Notes under the pieces: model-generated
Seen by the model: only the letters and a program-made list of their open reading frames with translations
What the model was told of the DNA's origin: nothing
Database searches by the model: none
Translations under genes and position numbers: made by a program
From: Paenibacillus sp. 1_12
GTDB lineage: Bacteria; Bacillota; Bacilli; Paenibacillales; NBRC-103111
Assembly: GCF_900114475.1 (NCBI RefSeq)
Contig: NZ_FOTE01000009.1
Span: forward strand, 238,506 to 302,505
Direction: 5' to 3'
Length of the DNA stretch: 64,000 nt
Shown here: piece after piece, positions 45,961 through 53,936 of the stretch
How the letters are laid out: every line of letters begins with the position of its first letter
How positions within the stretch are numbered: position 1 is the stretch's first letter

Positions 45961-46728
45961 TTACTTTCGTATCGCTTCATATACAAATTTCTGCTTGCCA
46001 TTAGTTGGTGCTTTTCCATAGTCGTAATCAGCTGACACAACCACATCCGAAAAGCCGACACTTTCTAAAACGAGCTTAAATTCTTCGATGCCATACCAAC
46101 GTAATGCAAAACGTTGCAATTCGGTCTGGATCAGTTCACCGTTACGCCATTTTTCATATTTTAAATATGATACTTTGTATTGATTGTATAAATCTGCTTC
46201 AACAAGCTTGCTTTCCATTGTGATGATGTCCCCATTCGATAAATTGAATGTCGACGTACCTCCAAATTTACCACAATCAAAGTTATTGTCAGGCAGAAAA
46301 AGATCAAGTATAAGCCGTCCACCTGGCTGAAGATGTTCGTATAGGCACTTTAAGGCGTTAAGTGACTCCTCTCGCTTTTCGATTAACAAGAATGAACCAC
46401 CTGGAATAATTATAGCCTCATATTGATCAGGTAAAGAAAGCTCTTGGAGATTTGACTCATACAAATTGGTGGTTAACTCTCGTTCTTCACAACGTTGACG
46501 GCAAGAAGCCAACATTTCGGGAGAATAGTCAATACCATCTACAGTAAGACCTGATTCGAGAAGGGGAATAATTACACGCCCAGTCCCCACCATTGCTTCA
46601 AGAATACGCCCTTTACAAGGTTTCAGCCTATCCAGGTAATATTCTAAATCGCCACCGAAGGAATGACCAAATCCCTTAGTAATGTCATAGACCTCTGTAC
46701 ACAGTTTTCCATAATAACTAAAAGACAT
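45961..46728 (-). CDS. Class I SAM-dependent methyltransferase
   Basis: A 255-residue methyltransferase. Motif I is EAMVGTGRVIIPLLE, motif II VDGIDYSPEML, and post-I LQPGGRLILDLFLP. The YGIEEFKLVLESVGFSDV segment is common in small-molecule methyltransferases. GGAGGGA lies before the ATG. The substrate is unknown. Confidence 0.86.
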   Translation of the reverse strand: MSFSYYGKLCTEVYDITKGFGHSFGGDLEYYLDRLKPCKGRILEAMVGTGRVIIPLLESGLTVDGIDYSPEMLASCRQRCEERELTTNLYESNLQELSLPDQYEAIIIPGGSFLLIEKREESLNALKCLYEHLQPGGRLILDLFLPDNNFDCGKFGGTSTFNLSNGDIITMESKLVEADLYNQYKVSYLKYEKWRNGELIQTELQRFALRWYGIEEFKLVLESVGFSDVVVSADYDYGKAPTNGKQKFVYEAIRK

Positions 46729-46957
46729 TCACATATCCCTCCATGAATTGAGTTTACCACAGAAGGGAACTGTCTTAATTTATCCCTTCCGCACCTTTTT
46801 ATTTATTGACGTGTCCGGTTTTAGCATTTGCATAATAATCACTCACCTTCATGTATAGTTAACTCCAATATAGGCGATAGGTTAATTTTATAAAGGGTAC
46901 AAAACAATTAAAACAAAACTTGCCTTTTTTAGCTTTTGATTAAACTTGAGAAACAAG

Positions 46958-47056
46958 ATGACTCCCCATGGCCTGGTTCCCTTATTTCTTCATAGTTATA
47001 CGTTCATTTCTATATTTTTTCCAAACGGTCCATCTGCTGAAGATGATTTCCATTGA
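46958..47056 (+). CDS. Candidate leader peptide (32 codons)
   Basis: The frame begins ATG ACT CCC CAT and reads MTPHGLVPLF, ending DDFH before TGA at 47054. Its first codons are the left arm of the terminator (46961-46970) and its last codons are the inner hairpin (47043-47062). A ribosome stalled early would block the terminator stem. The upstream ribosome binding site is weak, so translation is uncertain. Confidence 0.4.
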   Translation: MTPHGLVPLFLHSYTFISIFFPNGPSAEDDFH

Positions 47057-47076
47057 AATCATGGGGAGTTTTTTTT
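46961..47076 (+). terminator. Leader terminator (attenuator)
   Basis: ACTCCCCATG (46961-46970) is complementary to CATGGGGAGT (47060-47069), directly before eight T (47069-47076). A competing hairpin, ATGATTTC/GAAATCAT (47043-47050 with 47055-47062), uses the same CAT. The long loop is unusual. Confidence 0.6.
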
Positions 47077-47110
47077 ATAATATACATATCGTATAAGCGA
47101 GGGAAGTGGT

Positions 47111-47167
47111 ATGGATGGCAATAAAAGATTGTCGGAATGGCACAGTCTCATGCAAAGCCTGTTTTAG
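47111..47167 (+). CDS. Second candidate leader peptide (18 codons)
   Basis: The frame MDGNKRLSEWHSLMQSLF starts 5 bases after GAGGGAAG. Its final codons form the left arm of CATGCAAAG/CTTTGCATG (47149-47157 with 47176-47184). Its stop TAG lies in the loop, where GGCGAT begins a competing stem with ATCGCC (47169-47174 with 47200-47205). Confidence 0.35.
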   Translation: MDGNKRLSEWHSLMQSLF

Positions 47168-47281
47168 AGGCGATACTTTGCATGGGCGTCCAAACTAAAA
47201 TCGCCCTAATAAGCATTCATCGTTTCTAATACTTGGCTTTGCCACTTATTTCATTATTAAAAAATAAGGGGCTGAACCTAT

Positions 47282-47935
47282 ATGTGTAAACCATTTATTA
47301 GAAACCATCAATATAACGTTATTAAAAAGCAAGCAGGTATTCTGCAAAATGCTCTGAGAACTATAGCGGATCCGAAAGTATTGGAATCGGTCAGATATAG
47401 CACAGAATCCAAAATAGTAGAACTTTTTCCGGATGTTACTGATTTTCAGAAACAAATGTTGGAAAAAATTTCTGCATTAGAAACGTCTGACGATTTTCAG
47501 AAGTATCTGAAAGAGTTTGAGCCGTATTTGGATGAATTGCCGCAAGTTACAGCCAAACAGATTCAGAAACTATTCCCTAAGAATAAAAAATTAAAGATTC
47601 CTGACTTATCCGCAGTAGACAATCGTTATGTAACCTATCTGAGCTGGACCGATATTTCTACGAATAAATTGTTCATGGTCTATCATTTAAATGGGCAACT
47701 CATTGGTGTAGAAGGCAAATATACGCCCACAAATAAGAAAAGTTTTTGCTTTTTATGTAATCGATATGAAGAACTTGCTTTATTTTCGGCGATATCCAAA
47801 AAAAGACCGGCCCATTCTTCGCCTGATTATTACAAAGCGGTTGGTAACTATTTATGCATGAATGGTCATGAATGTAATAAGAACATTACAGATATTACTT
47901 CTTTAGAAAGATTTATTGACACTGTTATAAAATAG
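47282..47935 (+). CDS. FusB/FusC-family EF-G-binding protein
   Basis: A 217-residue protein of the fusidic-acid-resistance family. The N-terminal helical part (HQYNVIKKQAGILQNAL) and YVTYLSWTDISTNKLFMVYH precede the C-terminal zinc finger with C156-x2-C159 and C192/C198 (FCFLCN, LCMNGHECNK). FusB binds EF-G on stalled ribosomes and frees it from fusidic acid. Chromosomal homologues are found in other Firmicutes. AAGGGG lies before the ATG in a weak hairpin. The gene is preceded by a long attenuator-like leader. Confidence 0.9.
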   Translation: MCKPFIRNHQYNVIKKQAGILQNALRTIADPKVLESVRYSTESKIVELFPDVTDFQKQMLEKISALETSDDFQKYLKEFEPYLDELPQVTAKQIQKLFPKNKKLKIPDLSAVDNRYVTYLSWTDISTNKLFMVYHLNGQLIGVEGKYTPTNKKSFCFLCNRYEELALFSAISKKRPAHSSPDYYKAVGNYLCMNGHECNKNITDITSLERFIDTVIK

Positions 47936-47940
47936 AGACT

Positions 47941-47975
47941 AAAACCATTGAATCTATTGATTCAATGGTTTTTTA
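47941..47975 (+). terminator. Terminator of the FusB-family gene
   Basis: AAAACCATTGAATC (47941-47954) and GATTCAATGGTTTT (47959-47972) form a perfect 14-bp stem, followed by T. Confidence 0.9.
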
Positions 47976-48136
47976 ACTGTATGTAGGATTAGGTAATATT
48001 CAAAATTGCTCAAGCAGCTCGCGGTGAGTTCCAGGTAAAATTTTAAATATGCTATTTTTCCTATACTTGTTCAACACAATAAGTCGCTAAATACACATTT
48101 TCATTCGCAAACGCTCTACTTCTGCATATAGAAAAA

Positions 48137-48179
48137 CTGCACCTCCAATGGTTAGTTGTATCTAACCATTGGGGTGCAG
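48137..48179 (-). terminator. Terminator of the NmrA-like gene
   Basis: CTGCACCTCCAATGGTTAG and CTAACCATTGGGGTGCAG form a ~18-bp stem with one bulge. On the minus strand TTTTTC follows. Confidence 0.85.
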
Positions 48180-48209
48180 TTCATCATGAAAAATGATTTT
48201 TTTATACAA

Positions 48210-49082
48210 TTATTTGGATTGAGAGATTCCGTTAACAATTTGGGTCAGAGCCTCTTTAATTGGTGTGACTGGACGACCGAGCAGCTTTTCCAAATCGTTG
48301 CTTTTGATCTCTAGAACACCTTCTCGGATACCTTGCTGTATACCTACGAGAATAGGGATGACGAAATCGGGTACACCCGCGCCTTTTATGATTTCGGCAA
48401 ATTTGGCATCATCGACTTGTTGCACGGGTACTTCTTTGCCTAATACCGTTCCAAGAATTGACACTAGTTCTTCTTGAGTCATCAGTTCGCCCGAAAGCTC
48501 GTAGATCGTATTCTCGTGTCCATTTCCCGCCAATACGGCTGCTGCTGCCTCCGCGTAATCTTTTTGCAATGCCCAGCCTGCCTTGCCATTTGCAGCAGAC
48601 GTAACCCACGGCGCTCCTGCTATTGCACCTTGAATATGGCCCATCTCATTCTCCAGGTACCAGTTGTTTCGTAAGAAGGAGTACGGGATGCCCGTTTTAA
48701 TGATCGCTTCTTCCGTTACACGGTGTACTACGGCAAGAAACAACTTGCTTTCACTTGCATTCGTTGCACTGGTATAGGCAATAAATCCAACTCGTGCGCG
48801 TTGTGCCGCTGCTACTGCATTTGTATGCTGACGAATTCTTGTCTCGTTGTCACCATCTGTAGATATAATTAACAACCGATCTATACCAGCAAAGGCGGAA
48901 TCCAGTGTTTCTGGACGATCAAAATCACCATGCCGAACTTCTACTCCACGAGCTTGCAGTCCTTCTGCTTTTTCTGGATTGCGAACGCTAATTGCTAATT
49001 GACCTGAGGGTATAGATTTCAGTAACGTTTCTACCACTTTCATTCCTAATTTACCAGTTGCACCTGTGACTAAGATCTTCAT
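48210..49082 (-). CDS. NAD(P)H-binding SDR of the NmrA/QorB type
   Basis: A 290-residue atypical SDR. The glycine motif is TGATGKLGMKVVE, with LLIISTDGDN and FLRNNWYLENEM resembling QorB/YtfG quinone oxidoreductase. Atypical SDRs of this kind reduce quinones or sense NADP(H) redox state. GGAGGAA precedes the ATG. The Rrf2 gene upstream and a shared 23-bp operator indicate Rrf2 control. Confidence 0.87.
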   Translation of the reverse strand: MKILVTGATGKLGMKVVETLLKSIPSGQLAISVRNPEKAEGLQARGVEVRHGDFDRPETLDSAFAGIDRLLIISTDGDNETRIRQHTNAVAAAQRARVGFIAYTSATNASESKLFLAVVHRVTEEAIIKTGIPYSFLRNNWYLENEMGHIQGAIAGAPWVTSAANGKAGWALQKDYAEAAAAVLAGNGHENTIYELSGELMTQEELVSILGTVLGKEVPVQQVDDAKFAEIIKGAGVPDFVIPILVGIQQGIREGVLEIKSNDLEKLLGRPVTPIKEALTQIVNGISQSK

Positions 49083-49121
49083 CTTTTATTCCTCCTAATA
49101 TAGTTTGATGTAATCGTTTTT

Positions 49122-49144
49122 GTTATAACAATATAAGTTACAAC
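49122..49144. promoter_or_regulatory. Rrf2 operator, site 1 (before NmrA-like gene)
   Basis: On the minus strand the 23-bp site begins GTTGTAACTTATATTG and ends GTTATAAC. The same 23-bp pattern, 18 of 23 identical, is found at 49611-49633 over the Rrf2 start. It is 40 bp upstream of the NmrA-like ATG. Confidence 0.65.
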
Positions 49145-49180
49145 AAGTTGTATAATAAAAGCTCTACAAAGAGCTCTCAT

Positions 49181-49597
49181 TTATTCGAATCTAGATATGA
49201 GATTACTTAAATTGGTTTGTGCCAACCTGAGTTCCATAGCGGATTGAGCCTCGCTTAATTCGGATTGCAGAACCATCTCAATGTTACGGCCGACTTGGCA
49301 GTTCTCATTCGGATCTTCATGAACTCGGAATAATTGGCTATCATCGATTACATTTACGGCTCGATAAACATCAAGAAGCGTAATATCTTCGGGTGTTTTG
49401 AGTAAAGCAGCGCCTCCTACCCCTGGACGTACCTCCAATAATCCTGCCTTTTTTAACATTCCCATGATTCTTCGAATTACTACAGGATTTGTGTTTACGC
49501 TGCCCGCAATAAAATCCCCAGTCAATTCGTTCGAACTAACAGCAATCAAGGAAAGTATATGAACAGCCATTGAAAAACGCGTGCTTATTTGTTTCAA
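49181..49597 (-). CDS. Rrf2-family transcriptional regulator
   Basis: About 138 residues from the TTG at 49597 (LKQISTRFSMAVHILSLI), where an Rrf2 protein should begin; GGTGGTGA is upstream. An earlier start at 49621 overlaps the operator. The helix-turn-helix has NPVVIRRIMGMLKKAGLLE and the wing GVGGAALLKTPEDITLLDVY. Only one Cys (NENCQVG) is visible, so an iron-sulphur cluster is unlikely; it resembles thiol or YwnA-like regulators. Confidence 0.85.
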   Translation of the reverse strand: MKQISTRFSMAVHILSLIAVSSNELTGDFIAGSVNTNPVVIRRIMGMLKKAGLLEVRPGVGGAALLKTPEDITLLDVYRAVNVIDDSQLFRVHEDPNENCQVGRNIEMVLQSELSEAQSAMELRLAQTNLSNLISRFE

Positions 49598-49610
49598 GCT
49601 TATCACCACC

Positions 49611-49633
49611 GTTGTAACCATTATAGTTATATC
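49611..49633. promoter_or_regulatory. Rrf2 operator, site 2 (autoregulatory)
   Basis: On the plus strand the 23-bp site begins GTTGTAACCATTATAG and ends GTTATATC, matching site 1 at 18 of 23 positions. It is just upstream of the TTG start. The rest of 49634-50005 has only a hairpin-like AGTTCTAGACT segment near 49860. Confidence 0.65.
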
Positions 49634-50005
49634 TAAGTATTATGTCAATAACGTATCCTGTTAGAAGCATTCTACGACCATAAAAAAGGTAGCAATTCCT
49701 ACACTATTGTGTCCCTTTGAGTAATTTCAAAACGCTTCCCCAACAGCAAGGTTTTAGCGAAAAAACATAGGATCTTAGTCCAATGCTTTTATTCCACATG
49801 AGCTTTTAAAAATTAGTATTAGACTGTTTATCAAAAAAAATGGCAGAGCAAGAACCCAATAATAAAGTTCTAGACTGCCATTTATTTATTAAGCTATCAT
49901 TCCCGAGAGAGTTTAGCATTGCGCCTACATGAACTTCACAGTTGAATAATTTTTTTAAAAAAAGTGTCTCCTTCACCAGTGGATTCATATTTGGTTGTTT
50001 TTTTC

Positions 50006-50036
50006 TTGACTTAAACCATGGTTTAAGTTGTATGAT
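50006..50036 (+). promoter_or_regulatory. MerR-type promoter with 19-bp spacer and palindrome
   Basis: TTGACT (50006-50011), a 19-bp spacer and TATGAT (50031-50036). The perfect palindrome CTTAAACCATGGTTTAAG fills the spacer (50010-50027). This is the classic elongated spacer that MerR proteins twist into an active conformation. Confidence 0.85.
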
Positions 50037-50078
50037 ATTCCTGTCGACAATGAAAGATAAAAATATGGAGGCCTCCAA

Positions 50079-50456
50079 ATGAAGTATTATTCGATTAGCG
50101 AAGCTTCAGCCAAATTCAATATTCCAGAGTCAACGTTACGTTATTATGAAAAAAAAGGACTACTTCCACAAATCAAGCGTGATAAAGCTGGGAGGCGGTT
50201 ATTTTCAGAAGATCAAATTACGTTCCTTGGAATCATTATTTATTTAAAAAACACACACATGCCAATTAGTGATATCAAGCAATATGTTGACTGGGTAGTA
50301 GAAGGAGATAACACCATTGAACTCCGGCTTCGAATGTTTAAGAATCACAAGCAAGCGGTGCTAGCTGAGATTTCGTTGATGACTGAATCCTTAAAAGGAA
50401 TTGACAAAAAAATTACACGTTATACAAAACTTATTCAGGAAAGAAAAGTAGAATGA
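50079..50456 (+). CDS. MerR-family transcriptional regulator
   Basis: A 125-residue protein with GGAGG upstream. The winged helix contains YYSISEASAKFNIPESTLRYYEKKGLLP, and a long dimerisation helix follows. No metal-binding cysteines are seen, so the effector is probably not a metal; it resembles the small MerR regulators next to SDR genes. It is preceded by its own palindromic 19-bp-spacer promoter and is followed by SDR genes it probably controls. Confidence 0.9.
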   Translation: MKYYSISEASAKFNIPESTLRYYEKKGLLPQIKRDKAGRRLFSEDQITFLGIIIYLKNTHMPISDIKQYVDWVVEGDNTIELRLRMFKNHKQAVLAEISLMTESLKGIDKKITRYTKLIQERKVE

Positions 50457-50460
50457 TAAG

Positions 50461-50564
50461 ATGAAAAGAGTATTAGTAACTGGCATATAAAGGTATTGGT
50501 CATTGCTTTGAAATTGATAAAACAATTGAGTGGAAAAGACTTTTACGTTTTGTTTATCGCTTAG
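50461..50564 (+). pseudogene. Decayed SDR gene fragment
   Basis: It opens MKRVLVTG, a typical SDR start, then hits a stop after GGC ATA. A shifted frame reads KGIG, and another reads KLIKQLSGKDFYVLFIA, the second helix and strand of an SDR Rossmann fold. It lies immediately after the MerR gene and before an intact SDR. Reading frame changes and a stop mark it as decayed. Confidence 0.6.
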
Positions 50565-50602
50565 TTTAATATAAATCTATTTTTTGGAGAAGAGGAATTA
50601 TA

Positions 50603-51364
50603 TTGAAACTTTCAGGAAATACAATACTTATTACCGGCGGTGGTTCCGGAATCGGGCTGGCTTTTGCAGAACGCTTTATCAAAGCCGGTAATCAAGTTAT
50701 TGTTTGTGGACGGCGTGAAAACGTGCTTCAACACGCGAAAGAAGAATCCCCCAGCCTCATTACCCGAGTATGCGATTTGACGATTGAATCCGAACGCACA
50801 GCATTGTTTGATTGGGTAACCGCGAATTATCCGGAGGTGAATGTATTAGTCAACAATGCAGGGATTCAACAGCGTTTCAATGTGTTAAAAGCAGATGCGA
50901 AGGACAATTGGAGCTACTTCAGTAAAGAAATCACGGCAAATATTGAAGCTCCTGTCCATCTTTCCATGCTGTTCGCACCATTCTTTGCTGCAAAAGAAGA
51001 GGCTTCTATTATTAGTGTGACGTCTGGGTTAGCATTTACGCCGCTTGCGATTGCCCCCATTTATTCAGCCACAAAAGCGGCACTTCATTCCTTTACCATA
51101 AGTCTAAGGCACCAGCTTTCGGCTACATCCGTAGAAGTGATTGAAGTAGCTCCGCCGGCAGTGAATACGGATTTGGGCGGACCGGGGTTGCACACGCAAG
51201 GAGAACCGTTGGATGCCTTCGTAGACGGCATTTTCAAGGGATTGGAAGAAGGCAAATCGGAGATTGGGTTCGGCACTTCCGTAAGCCGCTTGCGTATGTC
51301 GCGAGATGAAATTGACGAGTACACAGAAAAGATGTATACGGCCATGAAAAACATAATTGAATAA
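50603..51364 (+). CDS. Short-chain dehydrogenase (DltE-like)
   Basis: A 253-residue SDR starting at TTG with GGAGAAGAGG upstream. NAD(P) motif TGGGSGIGLAFAERF, NNAGIQ, the catalytic Ser in SVTSGLAF and Tyr/Lys in YSATKAALHSF. The LRHQL..SVEVIEVAPPAVNTDLGG end is DltE/YvaG-like. The neighbouring MerR promoter suggests induction by an aldehyde or other electrophile, which is inference. Confidence 0.9.
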   Translation: MKLSGNTILITGGGSGIGLAFAERFIKAGNQVIVCGRRENVLQHAKEESPSLITRVCDLTIESERTALFDWVTANYPEVNVLVNNAGIQQRFNVLKADAKDNWSYFSKEITANIEAPVHLSMLFAPFFAAKEEASIISVTSGLAFTPLAIAPIYSATKAALHSFTISLRHQLSATSVEVIEVAPPAVNTDLGGPGLHTQGEPLDAFVDGIFKGLEEGKSEIGFGTSVSRLRMSRDEIDEYTEKMYTAMKNIIE

Positions 51365-51464
51365 CTACGCTTACGAAAAAGTGGCTACCATTGTGTAGGT
51401 GCTTTTCCGAAGTTATAAATCAAAATGACAGTTGTTTTGACTTCGCATTGGCATATAAAAAAGC

Positions 51465-51494
51465 AAAACTCGCCGTAATGTTGGCGAGTTTTCT
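51465..51494 (+). terminator. Terminator of the DltE-like gene
   Basis: AAAACTCGCC (51465-51474) pairs with GGCGAGTTTT (51483-51492). Confidence 0.85.
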
Positions 51495-51580
51495 TTAATT
51501 TAGTTATCCGTTCAAAGTTCAACTAAATTGCCCGCTAGCCTAATGGCCAGCCAGTCTATCACTTTATTATTTTCAAACAA

Positions 51581-51606
51581 AAAAGAAGGGGTTTCCCCCT
51601 TCCTTT
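51581..51606 (-). terminator. Terminator of glmS
   Basis: GAAGGGG (51585-51591) pairs with CCCCTTC (51596-51602). On the minus strand a T-run follows directly. Confidence 0.85.
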
Positions 51607-53435
51607 TATTCAACCGTAACGCTTTTGGCCAAATTCCTTGGTTTATCGACATCATTACCACGCGCTAATGATGCATAATAAGCCAATAGCTGCAATGGAA
51701 TGACCGACAATGCCGGGCTCAGCAGCGGGATCGTTTGCGGGATTTCCAGAACTTGATCCACAGCCTTGCCAAGCTCTGTTTCGCCTTCAGTATGAATCCC
51801 GAACACGTAAGCTCCACGTGCTTTAACTTCTTTAATGTTGCTTACCGTTTTCTCAAATAGATCCGGCTGTGTCGCCAAGGCGATAACAGGAATCCCCTCT
51901 TCGATCAAGGCCAGTGTACCGTGTTTTAATTCACCGGATGGGTAAGCCTCAGAATGAATATACGAAATTTCCTTAAGCTTCAAAGATCCTTCCAACACTA
52001 CAGCATAATCGATGCCGCGGCCAATGAAGAACAAGTTATTGTGTGTGGCTATCTGATCTGCCGCTTCCTTGATAACTTCAGCCTGTTCAAGAATCTGCTC
52101 AACCTTCTCCGGTAGCAGCTTTAATTCAGCAACCACATCAGCGATGTAAGCTTCATCCTGTGTTCCCAATGTTTGTGCTAGGTACAAACCGAACAAATAA
52201 AAAGCAATAAGCTGCGAGGTATATGCTTTGGTTGAGGCTACCGCAATTTCCGGTCCTGCCCACGTTACAATGACATCGTCCGCCTCACGTGCTACGGAGC
52301 TGCCCACTACGTTCGTAACAGCAACCACACGTGCACCACAGCGTTTGGCTTCACGCAGTGCGGCTAATGTATCTGCTGTCTCTCCGGACTGGCTGACGAC
52401 CACAACTAGTGTGTTTGGTGTAATAATCGGCGAACGATAGCGATATTCCGAAGCTACATCGGTTTCCACTGGAATACGTGCCAGCTTCTCAATAATGCTT
52501 TTACCGACCATACCTGCATGATATGCCGTACCGCAAGCAACGATATGAACCTGTTGAATGGACTTGATGTACTCATGGGTCATCTTCAGTTCATTCATGA
52601 CAACCTTTTTGCCTGTTGAATCGATCCGGCTGCCCATTGTATCCCGATAAGCTTTCGGCTGCTCATAAATTTCTTTTAACATAAAGTGATCAAATCCGGC
52701 TTTTTCAGCCGTAATAATATCCCAATCGACATGAAATAATTCCCGGGAAATAAAATTCCCCTCAAGCGTCATTAATTCGACACCTTCTTTGGTCAAAACC
52801 GCCATTTCGCCGTCGTTCAAAATATATACATTGCGCGTGTGATCAAGAATCGCTGGAATATCGGATCCAATGAAATTCTCGCCTTCACCTACACCAATAA
52901 TTAAAGGGCTGAAGAAACGGACAGCCACCAGCTTCTCAGGCTCATACTCCGTCAGTACGCCTAATGCAAATGCGCCTGTCATCCGGGCAATAGCTTTTTG
53001 CACTGCCTTAACGATATCGCCCTCATAGAGACTCGAAATAAGGTGGGAGATCACTTCCGTATCTGTCTCAGATACGAACACATGACCTTGAACCATTAAT
53101 TCTTCTTTTAATGACATGTAATTTTCGATGATTCCATTATGGACCACAGAAAATTTACGCGAATTATCAGTATGCGGATGGGAGTTCACATCGGAAGGCT
53201 TACCATGTGTTGCCCACCGCGTATGTCCAATTCCGATGGAACCGGTCAAAGGTGCTCCATCAAGTACTGCTTCCAGATTAGCTAATCTGCCCTTGGACTT
53301 CGTGATTTGTAATCCATCCTGCGTATATACGGCCACACCTGCGGAATCATAACCGCGATACTCTAACTTCTTCAAACCTTCAATCAATATATTTTGAGAA
53401 TTACGTTTACCAACGTATCCAACAATACCACACAT
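51606..53435 (-). CDS. glmS: Glucosamine-6-phosphate synthase
   Basis: A 609-residue glutamine-fructose-6-phosphate transaminase. Cys2 is the glutaminase nucleophile (MCGIVGYVG), with GHTRWATHG and a GNAT-like N-terminal amidotransferase domain. The two SIS domains carry VACGTAYHAG and SQSGETADT, and the C-terminus DVDKPRNLAKSVTVE is conserved. It makes the amino-sugar precursor of peptidoglycan. GGAGG lies before the ATG. A self-cleaving ribozyme lies in the 5' region and switches the gene off when glucosamine-6-phosphate is high. Confidence 0.97.
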   Translation of the reverse strand: MCGIVGYVGKRNSQNILIEGLKKLEYRGYDSAGVAVYTQDGLQITKSKGRLANLEAVLDGAPLTGSIGIGHTRWATHGKPSDVNSHPHTDNSRKFSVVHNGIIENYMSLKEELMVQGHVFVSETDTEVISHLISSLYEGDIVKAVQKAIARMTGAFALGVLTEYEPEKLVAVRFFSPLIIGVGEGENFIGSDIPAILDHTRNVYILNDGEMAVLTKEGVELMTLEGNFISRELFHVDWDIITAEKAGFDHFMLKEIYEQPKAYRDTMGSRIDSTGKKVVMNELKMTHEYIKSIQQVHIVACGTAYHAGMVGKSIIEKLARIPVETDVASEYRYRSPIITPNTLVVVVSQSGETADTLAALREAKRCGARVVAVTNVVGSSVAREADDVIVTWAGPEIAVASTKAYTSQLIAFYLFGLYLAQTLGTQDEAYIADVVAELKLLPEKVEQILEQAEVIKEAADQIATHNNLFFIGRGIDYAVVLEGSLKLKEISYIHSEAYPSGELKHGTLALIEEGIPVIALATQPDLFEKTVSNIKEVKARGAYVFGIHTEGETELGKAVDQVLEIPQTIPLLSPALSVIPLQLLAYYASLARGNDVDKPRNLAKSVTVE

Positions 53436-53499
53436 AGGGATAGAACCTCCTGCATATTTAAAAAACCGATAGTACCGAAACTACTTTTTATGACTTTCA

Positions 53500-53667
53500 T
53501 CGGTCATGCTGGATTCTTGTACATACAGTCGCCTATATGCTTTGCCATCCAACTTAACGGTAGAGCCGTCTACCGGAAGGTCCCCGCCGAATATTCCGAA
53601 CACCTTCACCTCGTCAACTTGCAAGCAGTTACCTGCGGGATCACCGCCTATTCAAAGCTCGACACTC
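53500..53667 (-). ncRNA. glmS ribozyme/riboswitch
   Basis: On the minus strand the core GTTGACGAGG is followed by GTGAAGGTG, ATATTCGGCGG, GACCTTCCGG and TCTACCGTTAAG, which match the P2.1/P2.2 and P3 regions of glmS ribozymes. GGCGACTGT near the 3' end is typical. The 5' part can pair AGCTTTG with CAAGTT as P1. That places the cleavage site after A53666 before GTGTC, where most family members have GCGCC. The 5'UTR is about 350 nt. Confidence 0.9.
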
Positions 53668-53798
53668 CGTTACTCGAACAGCTGTCTCGTATTGCTTGAA
53701 TAGTCTGAATCTCATCCCATGGTTCCCTTACAAGTTCTGGCGCTTTTGATACGCAACCCCAATCCTCCTGTTCCTTCCTGAATAAAAGCTTATTAACT

Positions 53799-53827
53799 AT
53801 CTTATTCATTTTATGTGTAGAGTGCAA
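53799..53827 (-). promoter_or_regulatory. glmS promoter
   Basis: TTGCAC (53822-53827) and TAAGAT (53799-53804), 17-bp spacer on the minus strand. Confidence 0.55.
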
Positions 53828-53864
53828 CACTATTTTTCCTTCAAATTCCGACAATCTCTGCAAC

Positions 53865-53899
53865 GAAAGCCCTCTAATGACATGCATTAGAGGGCTTTC
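53865..53899 (-). terminator. Terminator of glmM
   Basis: GAAAGCCCTCTAATG (53865-53879) and CATTAGAGGGCTTTC (53885-53899) form a perfect 15-bp stem. T's are sparse, but it lies between glmM and the glmS promoter. Confidence 0.75.
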
Positions 53900-53936
53900 A
53901 TCCCCAGTTCACAGTTATTTATCTTCAAGACAAGCT

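Larger units (their letters stand above)
46806..47281 (+). promoter_or_regulatory. Long attenuator-like leader of the FusB-family gene
   Basis: A candidate promoter TTGACG (46806-46811) with a -10 CATAAT 19 bp away opens a ~450-nt leader. It contains a 32-codon reading frame (46958-47056) overlapping a terminator, then an 18-codon frame (47111-47167) overlapping an inverted repeat. Finally, CTTATTT/AAATAAG (47245-47251 with 47262-47268) pairs over the GGGG ribosome binding site. This layout is typical of antibiotic-inducible attenuators, as inferred from structure alone. Confidence 0.6.

Noticed and set aside
49806..50078. 90-codon minus-strand frame before the MerR gene
   Set aside because: It overlaps the MerR promoter completely, has no recognisable content and is low in complexity.
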